From Candidatus Bipolaricaulota bacterium (GTDB taxonomy: Bacteria > Bipolaricaulota > Bipolaricaulia > Bipolaricaulales > Bipolaricaulaceae), in the NCBI GenBank assembly GCA_021129895.1, contig JAJOKL010000061.1:1-6297 (forward strand): a stretch of 6,297 nt of DNA. Direction: 5' to 3'. The notes below the pieces were generated by a model. It saw nothing but the letters and a program-made list of their open reading frames with translations. It was not told where the DNA came from and did not search any database. Of this stretch, positions 5,327 to 6,297 are shown one piece after another; positions within the stretch are counted from its first letter, which is position 1; each line of letters starts with the position of its first letter. The translations under genes and the position numbers were made by a program.

Positions 5327-6297
5327 ATGTTGCGGCTGTTCGTCCTGCTGGTACTGCTCCTCCCACTGGTAGCCATGGGGGAGGAGGAACGGGCCATCCC
5401 GCTGGGGATCGTGCCCGAGCCCGCCGAGCCTGGGATCCAGGTCACCTTGAGCTTGGAGCGGGACGTGTATGCCCCCGGGGAGTACCTCAGGCTGCACTTC
5501 ACCTTGTCCCAAGAGGCCTACGTTTATCTCTATGACATCCGGCCGGACGGGGTGGTGGAGCTTTTGGTGCCGAACCGGTTCCTGCAGGAACCCCGCTTCC
5601 CGGCCGGGAAGCACGTGCTCCCCACGGAAGGGTGGCGGCTGCGGGTGACCGAGCCGGAGGGGCGGGAGTACCTGGAGCTCATTGCCACCGACCGCCCCCT
5701 GCCGTTCTACGAGGCCAAGGCGTTCGAGGCCCGGCCTTTCTTGCGGTTCACCGACCCGGCGGCGTTCGCCCGGAGGCTACAGGAACTTCTAGTCGGGGCT
5801 TGGGGGGCGGCCTGGACCAGCTTCACCGTGCACCGCCCCCGGGCCACCCTCAGGATCGACACCGACCCACCCGGTGCCTTGGCTTGGGCGGATGGGACTT
5901 CGCTGGGGACCACCCCCTTGGTGGCCGAGGTGGCCCCGGGGGAGGTGGAGCTGCGGCTGGAGAAGCCGGGCTACCGGGCCCGTGTGCTCTCCCTCACTTT
6001 AGCGGATGGGGATGAGCTGGCGCTGATGGTGGCCCTAGAGGAAGCCCCGCCTACCGCGGTGGAGCCCGTGGCCCTGGAGGAGTTGGGGTTCGGGATCTCG
6101 CTGGGGCTGAACTCGGTGGGGGCCGAGCTGTGGGGCGACGGGCTGGGGCTGGGGTTAGCGGTGAGGACGACGGGGGAGACCCCGCCGGAGGGCCCCGGGC
6201 CGGGGGGCTGGTTCCCCCTGGGGCCGGAGCTCGAGTTCTACGGGATTGGCTGGCTGGCCTTGAGAGCCCGGGGGTGGGGCCTGCTGGGCCTGGTGGG
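5327..6297 (+). CDS. Secreted/envelope protein with DUF4384 and PEGA domains (3' end beyond window)
   Basis: The frame is open from ATG 5327 to the right edge, with 323 codons visible and no stop. Residues 1-18 are a signal peptide: R3, a run of Leu/Val/Phe, then VAMG before an acidic stretch. Residues about 37-122 match a DUF4384 domain: VTLSLERDVYAPGEYLRL, AYVYLYDIRPDGVVELLVPN, then a PAGKHVLP turn and EYLELIATDRPL. Residues about 173-238 are a PEGA domain, with DTDPPGALAWADGTSLGTTP and PGEVELRLEKPGYR, a fold of surface and cell-wall-associated proteins. After a Pro-rich linker the remainder (from about 250) is Gly-rich with alternating hydrophobic strands (LGLGLAV, ELEFYGIGWLALRA), perhaps the start of a beta-barrel or beta-rich domain. 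The gene starts eight bases after sufU without a terminator between, so it may be cotranscribed. Its function is unknown. An exported, envelope location is inferred, and no enzyme motif is visible. Confidence 0.85.
   Translation, partial: MLRLFVLLVLLLPLVAMGEEERAIPLGIVPEPAEPGIQVTLSLERDVYAPGEYLRLHFTLSQEAYVYLYDIRPDGVVELLVPNRFLQEPRFPAGKHVLPTEGWRLRVTEPEGREYLELIATDRPLPFYEAKAFEARPFLRFTDPAAFARRLQELLVGAWGAAWTSFTVHRPRATLRIDTDPPGALAWADGTSLGTTPLVAEVAPGEVELRLEKPGYRARVLSLTLADGDELALMVALEEAPPTAVEPVALEELGFGISLGLNSVGAELWGDGLGLGLAVRTTGETPPEGPGPGGWFPLGPELEFYGIGWLALRARGWGLLGLV

Overview
The window is GC-rich throughout, with strong use of GGG glycine and CGG arginine codons. It holds six protein-coding genes in two divergent blocks and almost no non-coding DNA. 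Protein resemblances (a GatB close to the thermophile/deep-branching type, and a DUF4384-PEGA secreted protein) suggest a GC-rich, possibly thermophilic, deep-branching bacterium such as Bipolaricaulota/Acetothermia or a Thermus-like lineage. This assignment is an impression from memory of the families and is not demonstrated.

Layout. Positions 1-180 (+) are the tail of a protein with an OB-fold-like C-terminus. Converging on it from the right is gatB (212-1609, -), the tRNA-binding subunit of the Asp-tRNA(Asn)/Glu-tRNA(Gln) amidotransferase, with 31 bases between the two stop codons. A 76-base divergent spacer (1610-1685) follows. It carries a TATACT box close to the gatB start, and a TTGATA-17-TAACCT promoter candidate for the suf genes whose -10 box lies inside a perfect 15-base dyad (1666-1680).

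The right side is an iron-sulfur cluster assembly operon, sufC-sufB-sufS-sufU (1686-5318, +). Each junction is a 4-base ATGA overlap. SufS takes sulfur from cysteine as a persulfide. SufU (a zinc-type sulfur acceptor/IscU-fold protein) probably relays it. SufB with the SufC ATPase is the scaffold on which the cluster is built. No sufD lies between sufB and sufS, where it would be expected, and SufU is shorter than the usual form. Eight bases after sufU starts a secreted protein with a signal peptide, a DUF4384 domain, a PEGA domain and a Gly-rich, strand-like tail. It runs off the right edge of the window (5327-6297).

Nothing here amounts to a wholly unknown system. The points worth a second look are the SufD-less operon with a compact SufU, the dyad over the suf promoter, the near-leaderless divergent starts, and the envelope protein attached to the end of a cytosolic Fe-S operon.
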